Assembly: GCA_022448995.1 (NCBI GenBank)
Contig: JAKVCT010000013.1
Span: forward strand, 1-42,638
Length of the DNA stretch: 42,638 nt
Source: Saprospiraceae bacterium
GTDB taxonomy: Bacteria > Bacteroidota > Bacteroidia > Chitinophagales > Saprospiraceae
Reading direction: 5' to 3'
Shown here: piece after piece, positions 41,497 to 42,638 of the stretch
How the letters are laid out: every line of letters begins with the position of its first letter
Numbering within the stretch: position 1 is the stretch's first letter
Made by a program: the position numbers and the translations under genes
The notes under the pieces: generated by a model
Told to the model about the DNA's origin: nothing
Databases searched by the model: none
The model's input: the letters and a program-made list of their open reading frames with translations, nothing else

Positions 41497-42638
41497 TGTT
41501 TTAATATACTCACTAAAAGGTAGATAGTTCTTTGTCTTGATATATGCCGGTTGAGTATCTAGAGTGTTATCTATGGTAGATGAAGGCTTAGAGTAACTTG
41601 GATGTGCACTTGAGGGTGATCCACAGGGGCAGTCTGAAACTGTCCAATACTGGCTATCCAAGTTGTTCGGAGCATTGTAATAGAGCTCTAGAGAGTAGCC
41701 TTTACCATTAGCTAAAGCTAGCTGTTTATTTTGAGCATGATAAACTACAGAGTCTATTGGTGAACCAAAATTATCGAGTACAACAATCTCTTCTCCTTTA
41801 TTCGATAATTTTCCTTTGTATTCTCCAAAAGCTGTTTGGTTATAGGTCGTTTCAAAATCTTCGGCATCTTTTGTCAAAACAAGATAAGCATTAGGAGCTA
41901 AGACTGTTTTTTTAGGAAATCTATATTCTATCCCACCACTAATTTTAAAACGACTAATATCTAAGTAATCTTTAGTTTGGTTTTGTAATTCTATAAATTC
42001 TACCCCACAACTATCTGAGGGTTTGTACATGATTTCCGTAATACTCAGTCCTTTTCCGTAGCATTTTAGAGGCGGGATTGCATAAAACTGAATGGGGGTT
42101 GACCAATGGCTAAAATAGCCATCTGAATTGCGGACACGTGCACGAACACTGTAGTATCGATAGGGACGAATTACTTCTTTAGGTATGTTGATTAGGGTAT
42201 CTGTACTAGAGAAATTAGCAATCCATTTGGCTTTGATTTCATATTTATAGTTAGTAGTTAATAGATTATCAGGCTTATCAATATTAGAAATTCTCCACTG
42301 GATACTATCTATTTTTTCCGATGAAGATAGAGTAGAAAGTGTATAGCTAAATCTGAGTGCATCAGCAGGAAAGTTTTCTTGTCCACTATACTCAATGCTA
42401 GGACTAGGAGGACAATCTTCTAAATAGTTATTCATAATATATGCCCTACGTCGCTTAATAAAACGCTTTAGATATTGAATCTGCTCACTATAATCATCAT
42501 AATTGTGCCCCCAGCGCAATTTATCTAAGTTTACCCAAGAATAGAGGTGATCTTTCTGATAAATTAACTGAGCTTCTTCTTCAATTAGCTTAAAAGCCTC
42601 TTGCTCATTGTAGAATAGATCTAGGAAATTGCGCAAAC
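41473..42638 (-). CDS. CotH-kinase / lamin-tail-domain protein, C-terminal part only
   Basis: The gene enters from beyond the window end; about 388 C-terminal codons are visible, so the apparent TTG start near 42636 is not real. Residues of the visible part about 1-70 (WVNLDKLRWGHNYDDYSEQI, then YLKRFIKRRRAYIM) match the C-terminal helix of CotH-type kinases. A fibronectin-III-like linker follows (about 75-185), then a lamin-tail domain (about 190-310): LSITEIMYKPSDSCGVEFIEL and NAYLVLTKDAEDFETTY. CotH-LTD proteins are large exported proteins of Bacteroidota. No type IX C-terminal sorting domain is apparent here. Confidence 0.8.
   Translation of the reverse strand, partial: LRNFLDLFYNEQEAFKLIEEEAQLIYQKDHLYSWVNLDKLRWGHNYDDYSEQIQYLKRFIKRRRAYIMNNYLEDCPPSPSIEYSGQENFPADALRFSYTLSTLSSSEKIDSIQWRISNIDKPDNLLTTNYKYEIKAKWIANFSSTDTLINIPKEVIRPYRYYSVRARVRNSDGYFSHWSTPIQFYAIPPLKCYGKGLSITEIMYKPSDSCGVEFIELQNQTKDYLDISRFKISGGIEYRFPKKTVLAPNAYLVLTKDAEDFETTYNQTAFGEYKGKLSNKGEEIVVLDNFGSPIDSVVYHAQNKQLALANGKGYSLELYYNAPNNLDSQYWTVSDCPCGSPSSAHPSYSKPSSTIDNTLDTQPAYIKTKNYLPFSEYIKTQRHQTSE

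Noticed and set aside
42630-42638. TTG at the window end as the real start of the CotH/LTD gene
   Set aside because: The visible part begins inside the CotH C-terminal helix, so the gene must continue beyond the window.

Overview
The window looks like chromosome of a low-GC Bacteroidota, most likely of the Saprospiria type (Aureispira/Saprospira-like; the rank below phylum is an inference). The evidence is a PorP/SprF-family protein beside a TPR-PD40-OmpA protein, exported proteins ending their signal peptides in AQ, promoters with the Bacteroidota -7 element TAnnTTTG, and housekeeping proteins (MetG with a C-terminal tRNA-binding domain, PheT, RNase Y, ZapA, Mdh, fused IcmF) of the phylum's usual type. 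No rRNA, tRNA, CRISPR array or intact insertion sequence was recognised.

Layout. 1-6085: hairpin repeats, an outer-membrane barrel, a fatty-acid-hydroxylase-type membrane enzyme, metG (minus strand), a small membrane protein and a DinB-fold protein. 6086-9463: icmF. 9697-15211: an AT-rich accessory island. 15212-22745: pheT, a serine beta-lactamase-fold hydrolase, a GNAT acetyltransferase, a coiled-coil gene with zapA, and rny. 22826-26813: a peroxiredoxin-like exported protein, a MoxR ATPase without its usual partners, an HExxH lipoprotein and a WbqC-like protein. 27266-31487: PorP/SprF, OmpA-family and TerB-like genes. 31488-42638: a repeat cluster with a long hairpin and a MITE-like element, a helical-repeat protein, a cytochrome c lipoprotein, a penicillin-acylase-family hydrolase, membrane and exported unknowns, mdh, and the C-terminal part of a CotH/lamin-tail protein cut by the window end.

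The most interesting part is 9.7-15.4 kb. Two effector-like genes without signal peptides (9697-10629 and 12889-14028) are each overlapped at the 3' end by a gene for an exported or membrane-anchored small protein (10629-11144 and 14018-14737), as expected of toxin-immunity pairs. The two effectors share two N-terminal modules in swapped order, one encoded by a perfect 44-nt repeat. The second effector begins with the first 56 residues of PheT, identical in protein to the intact pheT 2.3 kb downstream but differing at 15 nucleotides, all synonymous third positions. Its C-terminal part carries a plausible papain-like Cys-His-Asn triad. The cassette is flanked by duplicated sequence (3' end of a MORN-repeat gene, promoter, pheT 5' end), and a third related promoter block precedes the MORN gene. 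This points to repeated recombination at the pheT promoter, with an effector captured behind a housekeeping translation start.

Non-coding structure is also rich. A dispersed family of short hairpins keeps a UNCG tetraloop while its stems covary. There is an 82-nt near-continuous hairpin, a 173-bp element with 21-bp terminal inverted repeats, a terminator with no gene before it, and a large zapA-rny gap where a 6S RNA might lie.
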